Shown here: piece by piece, positions 1 to 7,195 of the stretch
Layout of the letters: the number at the start of each line of letters is the position of its first letter
Numbering within the stretch: position 1 is the stretch's first letter
Source: a virus
DNA length: 27,473 nt
Reading direction: 5' to 3' (one strand)
IMG/VR virus record: IMGVR_UViG_3300025778_000065
Span: 1 to 27,473 of that record
Position numbers and translations under genes: made by a program
The notes under the pieces: model-generated
What the model was told of the DNA's origin: nothing
The model's input: the letters and a program-made list of their open reading frames with translations, nothing else
Databases searched by the model: none

Positions 1-272
1 ATATGTAGTATTGTTCTCTCAAACTGTTCAACTCCAAGGACTTGCACATCTTCCTGGAGAACCTTATTTGAACCAAAGTAGTCTTTCCAATCGGATTCGA
101 GATGCGTTCTCTTTCTCTTACCTTTTACTTTCTTAAATCCTTTAAAGAAGAATAGCTTCTTTCCTACGTAAAGTTTCCCAGAGTGCTTATTTCGAATAAG
201 ATAAACAAAGCCTATGTCTTTCTTGGGATCGAGATCATTTGGTTCAAAAGGCAAATTATTATAGTACCACAT
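1..272 (-). CDS. GIY-YIG-like endonuclease domain protein (3' end cut by window edge)
   Basis: The 5' 90 codons of a gene that runs off the left edge. The ATG at 272-270 opens a frame with no stop to position 1. The protein begins MWYYNNLPFEP and carries FVYLIRNKHSGKLYVGKK at about residues 23-40, a GIY-YIG pattern with FVY in place of GIY and YVG in place of YIG. A basic KGKRKR stretch and ESDWKDYFGSN follow. Phage relatives of this kind are annotated as putative endonucleases of the GIY-YIG superfamily; the catalytic Arg/Glu further downstream cannot be checked here. It lies 13 bp after the zinc-ribbon gene and has its own late-type octamer and a small hairpin at the start codon. Whether it is a homing enzyme or a housekeeping nuclease is unknown. 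Confidence 0.7.
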   Translation of the reverse strand, partial: MWYYNNLPFEPNDLDPKKDIGFVYLIRNKHSGKLYVGKKLFFFKGFKKVKGKRKRTHLESDWKDYFGSNKVLQEDVQVLGVEQFERTILH

Positions 273-281
273 AAAGTGGTA
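265..281 (-). promoter_or_regulatory. small hairpin over the start codon of the GIY-YIG gene
   Basis: Inverted repeat TACCAC / GTGGTA (265-270 and 276-281) with a 5-nt spacer. The ATG at 272-270 sits at the edge of loop and stem, so the hairpin could limit initiation. The late-type octamer at 280-287 overlaps its outer edge. Confidence 0.4.
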
Positions 282-287
282 TTTATT
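280..287 (-). promoter_or_regulatory. late-promoter-like octamer AATAAATA
   Basis: Minus-strand AATAAATA, a 7/8 match to the T4 late -10 element TATAAATA. If the octamer spans -13 to -6 as in T4, the start would be at 274, only 2 nt before the ATG at 272. No Shine-Dalgarno sequence lies between. Confidence 0.45.
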
Positions 288-495
288 ATGTCTCTTCTTC
301 ATCTAAAATGTCGTCCGCCGAATCGGCTTCATGACTTCCGCAGAATGGACAATACTCTGGATATTGGTCATAGTCAGTGTCGCTATCTCCATTCTCGCTC
401 TCTTCAGGCCAATCGATGGGTTCATCGGAGACACGAAAAGCGACTACGTAGATAGCGCCACAGCACGAACATTCTTTATCGAGCTTCTGGATCAT
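286..495 (-). CDS. small zinc-ribbon protein
   Basis: 69 residues with two cysteine knuckles: C9/C11/C12 near the N-terminus and CPFC at 49-52, the arrangement of a zinc ribbon. The region between is acidic (EESENGDSDTDYDQ), as is the C-terminus. The start overlaps the nrdA stop as ATGA, so it should be translated from the nrd operon message. Small zinc-ribbon proteins are common in phages; a nucleic-acid or protein-binding role is likely, but no specific function can be given. A redox partner for the reductase cannot be excluded because of the position, but the cysteine pattern favours zinc binding. Confidence 0.75.
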   Translation of the reverse strand: MIQKLDKECSCCGAIYVVAFRVSDEPIDWPEESENGDSDTDYDQYPEYCPFCGSHEADSADDILDEEET

Positions 496-2150
496 GCTTC
501 ACAAGAGACGCAGTTAAGTAGATTCCTACTTAACTCTTGAGCAGGATGAGTTCCACGTTGATAATATAGAGTTTTGATTCCTTGCTCCCAGGCAAAGATC
601 AGGAGTTGATTGACTTCTTTTGGTGGAGTCTTTGGGTGAACCATGATATTGATGGATTGACCCTGATCGATAAACTTCTGTCGAGCCGCTGCTTGGATAA
701 TGATCTCTTTCTGAGATAATTCGCCGAAAGTCTTGAAGACTTCTTTCTCAGCGTCTGTTAAGAATTTCAAGTGCTGAACAGAACCACCATGAACAAGGAT
801 TGTTTTCCATGTATCATCATCGTTCTTGTCGTACTTCTTGAGTACTTCCTTGAGGTATGGATTCTTATAAGTGAATGAACCTTTTGCAAGCTTCTTTACA
901 AAGTAGTTTGAATTTAATGGTTCGATGCTTGGAGAAACTTGACCTAAGATAAAGCTTGAAGAGGTTGTAGGAGCAACTGCTAATGTGGTTACATTACGTC
1001 TTCCAGTTCCTTTTAAGAACTCTGGTTCGCCTAGCTTTACTGCTAGCTCTTCGGTTGCTTTATCAGCACGTTCACGAATCGTTTTCCAGATACTCGTGTT
1101 CAAGAGTTTAGCCTCAAATGATTCAAAGCCAATGCTCTTGGATTGGAGTAATGAGTGCCAACCTAGAACACCTAGACCTAGTGCTCTCTGGTTCTTAGCA
1201 AAGTTGTGTGCGTGATCCATGAACTTCATTCCCTCAGTCTTACGAACGAATTCTTCATTCACAGAATCAAGGAAATAGATCATCGTCTCAACTGCATCAG
1301 TCTCTTTAATTTCGTCCCAATGAAGTAGATTTAATGAAGAAAGAACACAGACAAAGCTTTCGGTCTCATTTGAACTGAGCATGATCTCAGAACATAGATT
1401 ACTTGCATTGATCTTGCGACCTTTGTCTTTATAGACTTTAGGCGCAGCTTTATTGACGTTATCAGTAAAGAATATGTAAGGATAGCCAGTCTCAAAACGT
1501 TTCTGAATCACTTTACCCCAGATTGCACGCTTATCTTTATCGCCATCCAACATGGACTTCATCCATTTGTCAGTGATAGTAATGCCGATACTCATGTTCT
1601 GAATCGCATGGCCGTCGCTTCGAATCTGTAAAAATTCTAATACGTCTGGGTGTTCGATTGGTAAGTATGCGGCGAATGAACCACGACGAGCCGATCCTTG
1701 AGAGATCACGTCTGCGATCGTGTCAAATAACTCCATGAAATGAACTGGTCCAGATGATTCGCCTCCAACTGAGATACGAGTACCTCTGGCACGAAGATCG
1801 CCAAAGTATCCAGAAGTTCCGCCGCCATGCTTGGACATGATTCCAACTTCAGCTGCTTTGTATAGAATATCTTCCATTCTATCCGAGATGTGAGAATTGA
1901 AGCAAGAGACAGGTAGGCCTCTCTTGTTTCCAAGGTTCGTCCAGACTGGAGTTGCAAGTGAATAGAATCCACGAGACATATAGTCCTCAAACTTCTTTGC
2001 GAATCCTTCTATTCCTAGAATCTTTTCTGCGTTCTGAGCTATCTGATGAATTCTTTTTTCAGGAGTGACTCCTTCTTCTAAGTATCCTCTCTCTAGATAG
2101 AGTCTTGAATGATTGTTAAGCCAATAGTATTTCTCTGTATTTGTCGACAT
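492..2150 (-). CDS. nrdA: class I ribonucleotide reductase, large (alpha) subunit
   Basis: Reduces ribonucleoside diphosphates to deoxyribonucleotides with NrdB, supplying phage DNA synthesis. All expected catalytic residues are visible: Cys83 (VSCFN), the N251-x-C253-x-E255 motif (NLCSE), Cys268 (FVCVLSS), the radical-transfer pair Tyr529-Tyr530 and a C-terminal redox pair C547/C550 (CVSCEA). At 552 aa it is about 200 aa shorter than the T4 or E. coli proteins, and there is no room for an N-terminal ATP-cone allosteric domain. The N-terminus YYWLNNHSRLYLERGYL and SQGSARRGSFAAYLP resemble the compact Bacteroidetes-type alpha subunits (from memory). It starts 8 bp after nrdB with no clear Shine-Dalgarno sequence and ends ATGA-coupled to the zinc-ribbon gene. 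Confidence 0.96.
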   Translation of the reverse strand: MSTNTEKYYWLNNHSRLYLERGYLEEGVTPEKRIHQIAQNAEKILGIEGFAKKFEDYMSRGFYSLATPVWTNLGNKRGLPVSCFNSHISDRMEDILYKAAEVGIMSKHGGGTSGYFGDLRARGTRISVGGESSGPVHFMELFDTIADVISQGSARRGSFAAYLPIEHPDVLEFLQIRSDGHAIQNMSIGITITDKWMKSMLDGDKDKRAIWGKVIQKRFETGYPYIFFTDNVNKAAPKVYKDKGRKINASNLCSEIMLSSNETESFVCVLSSLNLLHWDEIKETDAVETMIYFLDSVNEEFVRKTEGMKFMDHAHNFAKNQRALGLGVLGWHSLLQSKSIGFESFEAKLLNTSIWKTIRERADKATEELAVKLGEPEFLKGTGRRNVTTLAVAPTTSSSFILGQVSPSIEPLNSNYFVKKLAKGSFTYKNPYLKEVLKKYDKNDDDTWKTILVHGGSVQHLKFLTDAEKEVFKTFGELSQKEIIIQAAARQKFIDQGQSINIMVHPKTPPKEVNQLLIFAWEQGIKTLYYQRGTHPAQELSRNLLNCVSCEA

Positions 2151-2158
2151 TATGTGTA

Positions 2159-3130
2159 TTAAAATAAATCTGTTTCTGCAAAGCTCTGGGACTTCTTGGA
2201 GTATTCGATTGGACGACTATGGAAGAAATCGGTCATATTGTTACCGAGTATCTGTTCATCGAACCATGTCGTTTTCTTGATCATCTCTGGATCTACATCA
2301 AAGATCTTACGGTATCCAATTTGGACAAGGGAATCATTCATACGATTCATGATGAATTGATTCAATAGCTCAGTGTTTAACTTCTCTGCGCCGTATCCAT
2401 TCACGATCCATTCGATGATCTTACTCTCGTACTTGATGGCTTCTTTTGCTTCTGAAAGAATCTTATCCTCAAGCTCTTGATCGAAGATCTCTCGGTGTTC
2501 TTCACGAATCACATTCACGATCTTGATGCCAATCATTGCATGAAGGTTTTCTTCACGTGAAGTGTACTCAACTTGCTTATTGGTATCTTTTAATAGATTC
2601 TTATAACGGCCAAAGTAACCAATTGTGTAAAATTGAGAGAATAAAGCTATGTTCTCAACGAAGAGAGTGAATAAGATTAAACTGTAAACGAACTGCTTCT
2701 TATTATCCGTATGAAAGTGCTGGAGGTACTTACGTAAGTAATTCACGCGTCCACGAATGATAGGTAATTCAAGAATCTTATCAAAAGAATCAGAGATACC
2801 TAGAACTTCAAGCAAGCGTTCATAGGCATCCCCATGAATTACTTCTGAATTGGCCATCACGTATCCAAGGTCATTGATCGTTGGATGCGGTAAATTCTCT
2901 CCAAGTTTTGCCCAGAACTTCTTTACAGAAATTTCTAACTGACCAATTGTGGATAAAGCACGAACAATGATTTCCTTCTCTTGTTCAGTTAAAGATACAC
3001 GAAAGTCCTGGTTATCACTCTGGAAATTAAATTCCCTATGAGTCCAGAAGCCATTTTGCATGGCCTCAATATATTCTTGTGTCCACGGATAGTGGTCAGG
3101 TTTACGAGATATCTGTTCTTCGAAGATCAT
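2159..3130 (-). CDS. nrdB: class I ribonucleotide reductase, small (beta) subunit
   Basis: Ferritin-like radical-generating subunit. The six metal ligands are visible: E66 (GQLEIS), E96 and H99 (SEVIHG), E159 (FVENIA), E194 and H197 (REENLH). Y103 sits where E. coli Y122 is. The first ligand is Glu rather than Asp84 of E. coli, as in class Ic and Bacteroidetes-type enzymes. The tail FAETDLF should dock on NrdA. The frame extends upstream to a GTG at 3205, but that codon lies inside a palindrome. The ATG at 3130 gives MIFEEQISRKPDHYPW, which fits the family N-terminus, so 323 aa is preferred. No good Shine-Dalgarno sequence precedes it. It is the first gene of the nrd operon. Confidence 0.93.
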   Translation of the reverse strand: MIFEEQISRKPDHYPWTQEYIEAMQNGFWTHREFNFQSDNQDFRVSLTEQEKEIIVRALSTIGQLEISVKKFWAKLGENLPHPTINDLGYVMANSEVIHGDAYERLLEVLGISDSFDKILELPIIRGRVNYLRKYLQHFHTDNKKQFVYSLILFTLFVENIALFSQFYTIGYFGRYKNLLKDTNKQVEYTSREENLHAMIGIKIVNVIREEHREIFDQELEDKILSEAKEAIKYESKIIEWIVNGYGAEKLNTELLNQFIMNRMNDSLVQIGYRKIFDVDPEMIKKTTWFDEQILGNNMTDFFHSRPIEYSKKSQSFAETDLF

Positions 3131-3202
3131 AGTAGGATTTGTAAAAAGATTGACATTAATTAAAGTATCAAAAGATACTCTATCAAGCTTCCTGCAAGTG
3201 TA

Positions 3203-3220
3203 CACTCTAAAATTAGAGTG
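3203..3220 (-). promoter_or_regulatory. palindrome in the nrdB leader
   Basis: Perfect 8-bp arms CACTCTAA / TTAGAGTG separated by 2 bp, lying between the -10 box and the nrdB start, so inside the predicted roughly 100-nt leader. About 30 nt further on, AGTATC-TTTT-GATACT could form a second hairpin. It could be a repressor site or an mRNA structure. Confidence 0.5.
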
Positions 3221-3234
3221 GTTGCAGTATCCTA

Positions 3235-3263
3235 TCTATAACGAATTATTTTTCCAGTGTAAA
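3235..3263 (-). promoter_or_regulatory. early-type promoter for nrdB-nrdA
   Basis: Minus-strand TTTACA (3263-3258), a 17-bp spacer, then TATAGA (3240-3235). The expected start is near 3228. The -35 hexamer is shared with the promoters at 14873, 17100, 24270 and 26277. Confidence 0.65.
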
Positions 3264-3284
3264 AAAATTGAAACTATTTTTACA
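3258..3284 (-). repeat. A/T inverted repeat at the end of the preceding gene
   Basis: TGTAAAAA / TTTTTACA arms (3258-3265 and 3277-3284) around an 11-nt loop, spanning the stop codon of the upstream gene and the -35 box of the nrd promoter. The stem has little GC, so it is a weak terminator candidate at best. Confidence 0.3.
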
Positions 3285-3669
3285 TCCCGTCAACTGACCT
3301 GCGGCGTATTGCCCTCATTGCACCTGTGGTAGAATCCTTTAATACCACTACATGCTTCCGGTATCGAGTTGCATAGTCATATATGGCTTTATGCTTCTCG
3401 TTGTTCATATCCAGATTACGAGCCCATCTTTCAAACTTCATTCTTCCTGTCTGAAACTTCTTGAATAACTCAGGCTCTACCTCAAAAGACTTGTACTTAC
3501 GGCGCATGAGACCGCCTGAATTTGGTGGCATAGCCATTGTCGAGCTATCTCCAGTTACATTTGCTGCAACTGAACCAGTTCCACCTGAGGCTCCAGCACC
3601 CGCAGCACCTCCGCCGGCACCGCCTGCTCCGCCTCCGTCTTCTGTGAATGTTTTAAATGATTTGATCAT
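3280..3669 (-). CDS. unknown; capsid-targeting-like N-terminus and Gly/Ala-rich linker
   Basis: 129 residues. It opens with MIKSFKTFTED, like the capsid-targeting peptide of T4 internal head proteins (MKTYQEFIAE, cut after a hydrophobic-x-Glu site by prohead protease gp21) and like the nucleotidyltransferase at 9613-10542. Residues 12 to about 33 are almost only Gly and Ala. The remainder is basic and probably folded (RRKYKSFEVEPELF, ARNLDMNNEKHKAIYDY, AIRRRS). ATGA-coupled to the gene before it. A head-internal or scaffold-associated protein processed during maturation is inferred; it has no similarity to a named enzyme that I recognise. Confidence 0.75.
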   Translation of the reverse strand: MIKSFKTFTEDGGGAGGAGGGAAGAGASGGTGSVAANVTGDSSTMAMPPNSGGLMRRKYKSFEVEPELFKKFQTGRMKFERWARNLDMNNEKHKAIYDYATRYRKHVVVLKDSTTGAMRAIRRRSVDGM

Positions 3670-4253
3670 CGAGTTATGTCTTCGGTTGAGATACAGATCA
3701 TCTGTTGAGTTTCACTGTGTTTTACTTTAAAAACTGGTACACCTAGAACATATCCGACAGGTGTGACTGCTTCTGTGACATGAATACGTGAATGAGGATA
3801 GGCTCTAAATTCTGCGTTACTTACAATTGGACAATGAGAAGTGAGACTATATGTTCCAGGTTGGAGTTGTCCTTTTTCATTCAAGAACCAAGTGTTCTCA
3901 TTCAGAGACATGTCAACCTTTACATCCAACTTCTCAAATACTTTTTGAATGCCTTTATCAGTCATTCCTGTCTGTTCCTTAATAAGATATAAGGCAGCTG
4001 CATATGATGCAAGACGAGTTCTTCCAAGAGGTAACTTATTCAAGAGTCTCTTGATGTTGAAGACAAGACGATTGAAAACACTATACGCGTCTCTTTCCTG
4101 AGGCGTCTTTAACTCTGAAGCTTTCTTGAGTAGATTTCCATCTTTATCGACGATCTTAAGCTTATACGCGTCAGTGTTTTCCCATGGAGTCACTAAGAGT
4201 TTTAGGAACTTATAGGTATAAACTACATCTGCTGCTTGGCCAATGATGTTCAT
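3666..4253 (-). CDS. conserved T4-type phage protein of unknown function (195 aa)
   Basis: Begins MNIIGQAADVVYTYKFLKLLVTPW and contains KLKIVDKDGNLLKK, LKTPQERDAYSVFNRLVFN and RLASYAAALYLIKEQ, a pattern I recall from many T4-like marine phages without assigned function. The N-terminal half is mainly helical. The C-terminal half (TYSLTSHCPI, GYVLGVPVFKVKHSETQQ) looks like beta strands. It overlaps both neighbours as ATGA, forming a translationally coupled trio (4618-3280) with the 122-aa and 129-aa proteins. The trio probably acts together, and its late-type promoter suggests a virion or assembly role. Confidence 0.8.
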   Translation of the reverse strand: MNIIGQAADVVYTYKFLKLLVTPWENTDAYKLKIVDKDGNLLKKASELKTPQERDAYSVFNRLVFNIKRLLNKLPLGRTRLASYAAALYLIKEQTGMTDKGIQKVFEKLDVKVDMSLNENTWFLNEKGQLQPGTYSLTSHCPIVSNAEFRAYPHSRIHVTEAVTPVGYVLGVPVFKVKHSETQQMICISTEDITR

Positions 4254-4618
4254 ATCTTTCGAAGTATTTCTGCTATTTTAAGATCTACTGGTATTTCTAC
4301 TCTCTCATCTTCCGATAGGTAATCCAGATAAATCAAGAAGGTCTTGACTGCTGGCCAGAGTTCTGATTCTATCTTGAAGAAGATCATCTTGTTTGCTGCT
4401 TGGATTCCGAATACGTTATAGAGTACAATAAGGTGATTGAGAACTAGTCTTTCTTGAATCTCTCCGGATTGTTTGTATCTCCGAAGGAGTCGTTTGATGT
4501 ATTTGATTCGAGCAAGATCGTCATAAAACTCTGCGACATCTACACACTGAGGGTTGTTATAGTGCTTCGAGGCGAAGATCAAGAAATTCTCATCATTTAA
4601 TTCATCGAATACTTTCAT
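4250..4618 (-). CDS. conserved phage protein of unknown function (122 aa)
   Basis: All-helical protein beginning MKVFDELNDENFLIFASKHYNNPQC, with LVLNHLIVLYNVFGIQAANKMIFF in the middle. I recall this as a family conserved in T4-like phages (possibly DUF7207; from memory). No catalytic motif is visible. It is the first gene of the coupled trio ending at 3280. Its ATG lies in the loop edge of a 9-bp hairpin that overlaps a late-type promoter octamer, and there is no Shine-Dalgarno sequence, so expression probably depends on where transcription starts. Confidence 0.8.
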   Translation of the reverse strand: MKVFDELNDENFLIFASKHYNNPQCVDVAEFYDDLARIKYIKRLLRRYKQSGEIQERLVLNHLIVLYNVFGIQAANKMIFFKIESELWPAVKTFLIYLDYLSEDERVEIPVDLKIAEILRKI

Positions 4619-4637
4619 AATATAGAAAGTATTTATT
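4608..4637 (-). promoter_or_regulatory. start-codon hairpin overlapped by late-type octamer
   Basis: AATACTTTC / GAAAGTATT, perfect 9-bp arms (4608-4616 and 4625-4633) with an 8-nt loop that holds part of the ATG at 4618-4616. AATAAATA lies at 4637-4630 and overlaps the 5' arm. With T4 spacing the start would be 4624, just past that arm, so a late transcript could not form the hairpin. Confidence 0.6.
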
Positions 4638-4908
4638 ACGTAGTCTCAGATGGTGGCTTTTCTCCGTTCTTCTTCCAGCAAGCGCAGATATCATCATAAT
4701 CGACCGTGGTTAATACACCACGGTCTTTTATTTTAATGATGTTTTCTACGAACTCGTGAAGTTCAACATCGTTCTTGATATCCTCTCTCGCCGCTTCAAG
4801 AATACGAATCAGCAATGGTACGTTAAGCGATATGACATCCCCTAACGATTCATTTGCACAATCGTATTCAACAAGCATCTGACGATACGCATCGAATTGA
4901 TTACTCAT
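4636..4908 (-). CDS. conserved phage protein of unknown function (90 aa)
   Basis: Begins MSNQFDAYRQMLVEYDCANESLGDVISLNVPLL and continues as helices (IRILEAAREDIKNDVELHEFVENII), ending in a Cys/Lys-rich segment (ICACWKKNGEKPPSETT). I recall similar small proteins next to structural genes in T4-like phages, always unassigned. AGGA lies about 9 nt upstream of the start. It is ATGA-coupled to the preceding 99-aa gene. The late-type octamer of the next gene overlaps its stop codon region. Confidence 0.75.
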   Translation of the reverse strand: MSNQFDAYRQMLVEYDCANESLGDVISLNVPLLIRILEAAREDIKNDVELHEFVENIIKIKDRGVLTTVDYDDICACWKKNGEKPPSETT

Positions 4909-5204
4909 TTAAGATTCCTATCTTTACAGATCTTACGAATAAGGGACTGTTTATTGTCCTTCTTCGCGACCTTAAGATTTAATAACTCAGCAATCTCGAC
5001 AAGATCTTTCTTCTTCAGCTTCTTGACTGATTCCTTTGTAAGAATCAGTTCTTCTTCCTCAAAGAAATCGTCTGAACCAGTACTCTCTATTGGATTTTCT
5101 GGTTCAAACTCTTCTCTTGATAATTCAGAAAGATAGCTCTTCTCCTCAGGGTGATACCCTAAGAAAATGCTGATGCCTGATAGAATCTTTTTGAGTATGC
5201 TCAT
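4905..5204 (-). CDS. small protein with SAP/HeH-like C-terminal domain
   Basis: 99 residues. The N-terminus MSILKKILSGISIFLGY is amphipathic or weakly hydrophobic, the middle is acidic (DDFFEEEELIL), and the C-terminus LTKESVKKLKKKDLVEIAELLNL continues into KVAKKDNKQSLIRKI, the helix-extended-helix pattern of SAP/HeH or Rho N-terminal DNA-binding domains. Coupled as TAATG to the end of the large mosaic gene. A DNA-contacting role in the head is plausible but unproven. Confidence 0.7.
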   Translation of the reverse strand: MSILKKILSGISIFLGYHPEEKSYLSELSREEFEPENPIESTGSDDFFEEEELILTKESVKKLKKKDLVEIAELLNLKVAKKDNKQSLIRKICKDRNLK

Positions 5205-7135
5205 TATTTAGCAGCTGCAGTATGAGCCTTTGTACTATAACCCTCATCCATTTCAGTAGATTCATCAGTCTTTGTTGTGTATCCTTTAAAGATTTCTGGA
5301 TGCAGTTTTCTTACAGGAGGTCTTCCATATCTACTTGCTTCTTGATTGTCGCTATGGTGATATTGTACAGCTTTTGCTACAGCGTGTCTTGGTCCAGAAT
5401 AACTTACAGCATGATCTGGATCTCCTTCAGCATGATGGTGAACTGTCACGCCAGGGTGATCTGCTTCATACTGAGCTTTATGGCTCGCGAAGTCATCGGA
5501 ATTAAATCCATGATTGTCAATTGCTCTGCTATGAACATGATCATCGTGCTTTGGTTTAAGAGTAGGCTTTGATGCATGCTCGTGATCCGAAACATAACCG
5601 CCATGCCAATCTGGGCTATCGCCTTCTTCATCTTCTTTTAAGGTTGATTCCTTTAACTTTGGAATCACTGCATCTTCTGGTTTAGCTGCTGGGAAATCTG
5701 ATTGCTTTAAAGCATCTGCGCCATCTTGAGCTGCACCAACTTCAGCCGAATCATCGACGTTTACGTTTTTAACATGGGCATCACGCATCTTCTGCGTTGT
5801 TGGATCCATTACTTCTGGACCTGCAACGGCATTGTCTGGACCACCGTCTTTCTTTGGATTATCGGCGACTGGGAATGCATTGGTCGATTCGTTAACAGAA
5901 ACCTTTTGCATTTGCGCATATGCTTCAGCTACACTCAAAAGATTCTTTGTGCTGTTAACTTGAACTGATTCTTTTTGAGCAGAATAGTATGCTCCAAGAG
6001 CCATTTTCTGGCGCATTTCTTTGGATTTACCAGCAAACTTTGGGTTCTTGCTGTGAACGAAATCGTGGATCCATTTTGATGCTGTATCACTTGGATTGAG
6101 TACTTCATCTAAATGCTTCTCTTCTTCCCAAGCATCTTGAGTTGATTCATTTTTGACTGGGAACTTTTCACCGCCAACTTCAAAAGAAGTTTTTCCAGCA
6201 GCTTGTGCTTGCTGTTTCTTGAGATGGAAAGTACCTACGTTCTCGTCTTCTTGTTTAGCTTCTTCAGTCGTATAAAGTCCTTCCTCTAAAGCTTTTGCAT
6301 GATGTTCTTTTGCTTTTGTAGCATGATGTGCAGCAAGAGTATCATTAAGTCCTTGAGCGTATCTTTGAATTCTTCTGTGAGCATTTTCTGCATCGCCATG
6401 TTCGTCACGTCCCATTGCTTTTTTAGAAGCTTCATTTGCATGATGAGAAGCCATGTTTAAGTGATGATCACTCATTTTTAAATGATGTTTGTTATGGATA
6501 TCACTATTAGCATTAACTGCAGCATGTTTATGAGATGAATGCGCATTTAAATGATTTATAGAAGCATCTATATGAGAGTGCGTTTTTGAATCTGGATGAT
6601 GATCAGCATGACCTGTACTTGCATTAGCTCTCTGAGTATCTAAATTTGCCTGCTTTGATTCTATATTTTCTTCATCCATCATTTTTTCATTATAAGCTTC
6701 TTCGGCCATTGCTGGGCGCATCATGCTTGCGGCTGAATCTTGTGTTTCTTTGTCGTCTTTATTTGCGACTTGGATCTTCTTTGAGAGATCTACATTAGCT
6801 GGTTCATTTCCGGAGTCACAGCAAGCTTCTTCTTGTTGTGTAGGAGCTGGTTTCATTGGCTCGTTATAAGCTGCAGCGATTGACTTTGCTTGCATCTCTT
6901 TTTCATTTCCAAGTTCAGGAAATACTGCTTCTTTGATCTTATATTGCTTACCTTCGAAAGTAGCGATAGAAGTATTATTTGCACGAGCTTCGAAGATCGC
7001 TTTCGTGAAAGCTTCTACTTGTTCGTTTTTAATGGATGCTGGGATCCATTTAGGACGGTTTGTGTTTGTTGCTGGTGCTTGCATTGAGCGGTAAGACTCT
7101 GCAAGAGATTGAACTGAGCTTGTTTGTTTTTCCAT
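5204..7135 (-). CDS. large His/Ala-rich mosaic protein (probable virion or head-internal)
   Basis: 643 residues built from short modules. SLAESYRSMQ at 10-19 recurs as SVAEAYAQMQ at 401-410. TFEGKQYKIKEAV at 59-71 is echoed by SFEVGGEKFPVK (317-328) and SYSGPRHAVAKAV (578-590). A His/Ala-rich stretch covers about 174-285 (HHLNMASHHANEASKKA and similar). WIHDFVHSKNPKF at about 355-367 is followed by GKSKEMRQKMALGAYY, a module I recall from marine phage structural proteins. The C-terminus ends YSTKAHTAAAK, resembling the start of the repeat in the 363-aa protein. No enzyme motif is visible. It has a strong AAGGAG ribosome site, unlike most neighbours. The DNA between 7136 and 7195 holds no recognisable late octamer. 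Confidence 0.8.
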   Translation of the reverse strand: MEKQTSSVQSLAESYRSMQAPATNTNRPKWIPASIKNEQVEAFTKAIFEARANNTSIATFEGKQYKIKEAVFPELGNEKEMQAKSIAAAYNEPMKPAPTQQEEACCDSGNEPANVDLSKKIQVANKDDKETQDSAASMMRPAMAEEAYNEKMMDEENIESKQANLDTQRANASTGHADHHPDSKTHSHIDASINHLNAHSSHKHAAVNANSDIHNKHHLKMSDHHLNMASHHANEASKKAMGRDEHGDAENAHRRIQRYAQGLNDTLAAHHATKAKEHHAKALEEGLYTTEEAKQEDENVGTFHLKKQQAQAAGKTSFEVGGEKFPVKNESTQDAWEEEKHLDEVLNPSDTASKWIHDFVHSKNPKFAGKSKEMRQKMALGAYYSAQKESVQVNSTKNLLSVAEAYAQMQKVSVNESTNAFPVADNPKKDGGPDNAVAGPEVMDPTTQKMRDAHVKNVNVDDSAEVGAAQDGADALKQSDFPAAKPEDAVIPKLKESTLKEDEEGDSPDWHGGYVSDHEHASKPTLKPKHDDHVHSRAIDNHGFNSDDFASHKAQYEADHPGVTVHHHAEGDPDHAVSYSGPRHAVAKAVQYHHSDNQEASRYGRPPVRKLHPEIFKGYTTKTDESTEMDEGYSTKAHTAAAK

Positions 7136-7141
7136 GACGGG

Positions 7142-7147
7142 CTCCTT
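7142..7147 (-). promoter_or_regulatory. strong Shine-Dalgarno sequence of the 643-aa mosaic gene
   Basis: Minus-strand AAGGAG, 6 nt before the ATG at 7135. It is the clearest ribosome site in the window, in contrast to the many starts here with no such sequence, and suggests high-level translation. Confidence 0.75.
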
Positions 7148-7195
7148 AATTAATTAGTAAGTTAGTTTTTTTGAGTAAGATAAAGTTTTATTAGT

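Noticed and set aside
3131-3205. nrdB starting at GTG 3205 (348 aa)
   Set aside because: The GTG lies in a palindrome, there is no ribosome site, and the family N-terminus aligns with the ATG at 3130.
3461-3730. Plus-strand ORF with Pro/Ala-rich stretch
   Set aside because: It is the complement of the Gly/Ala-rich linker in the 129-aa gene.
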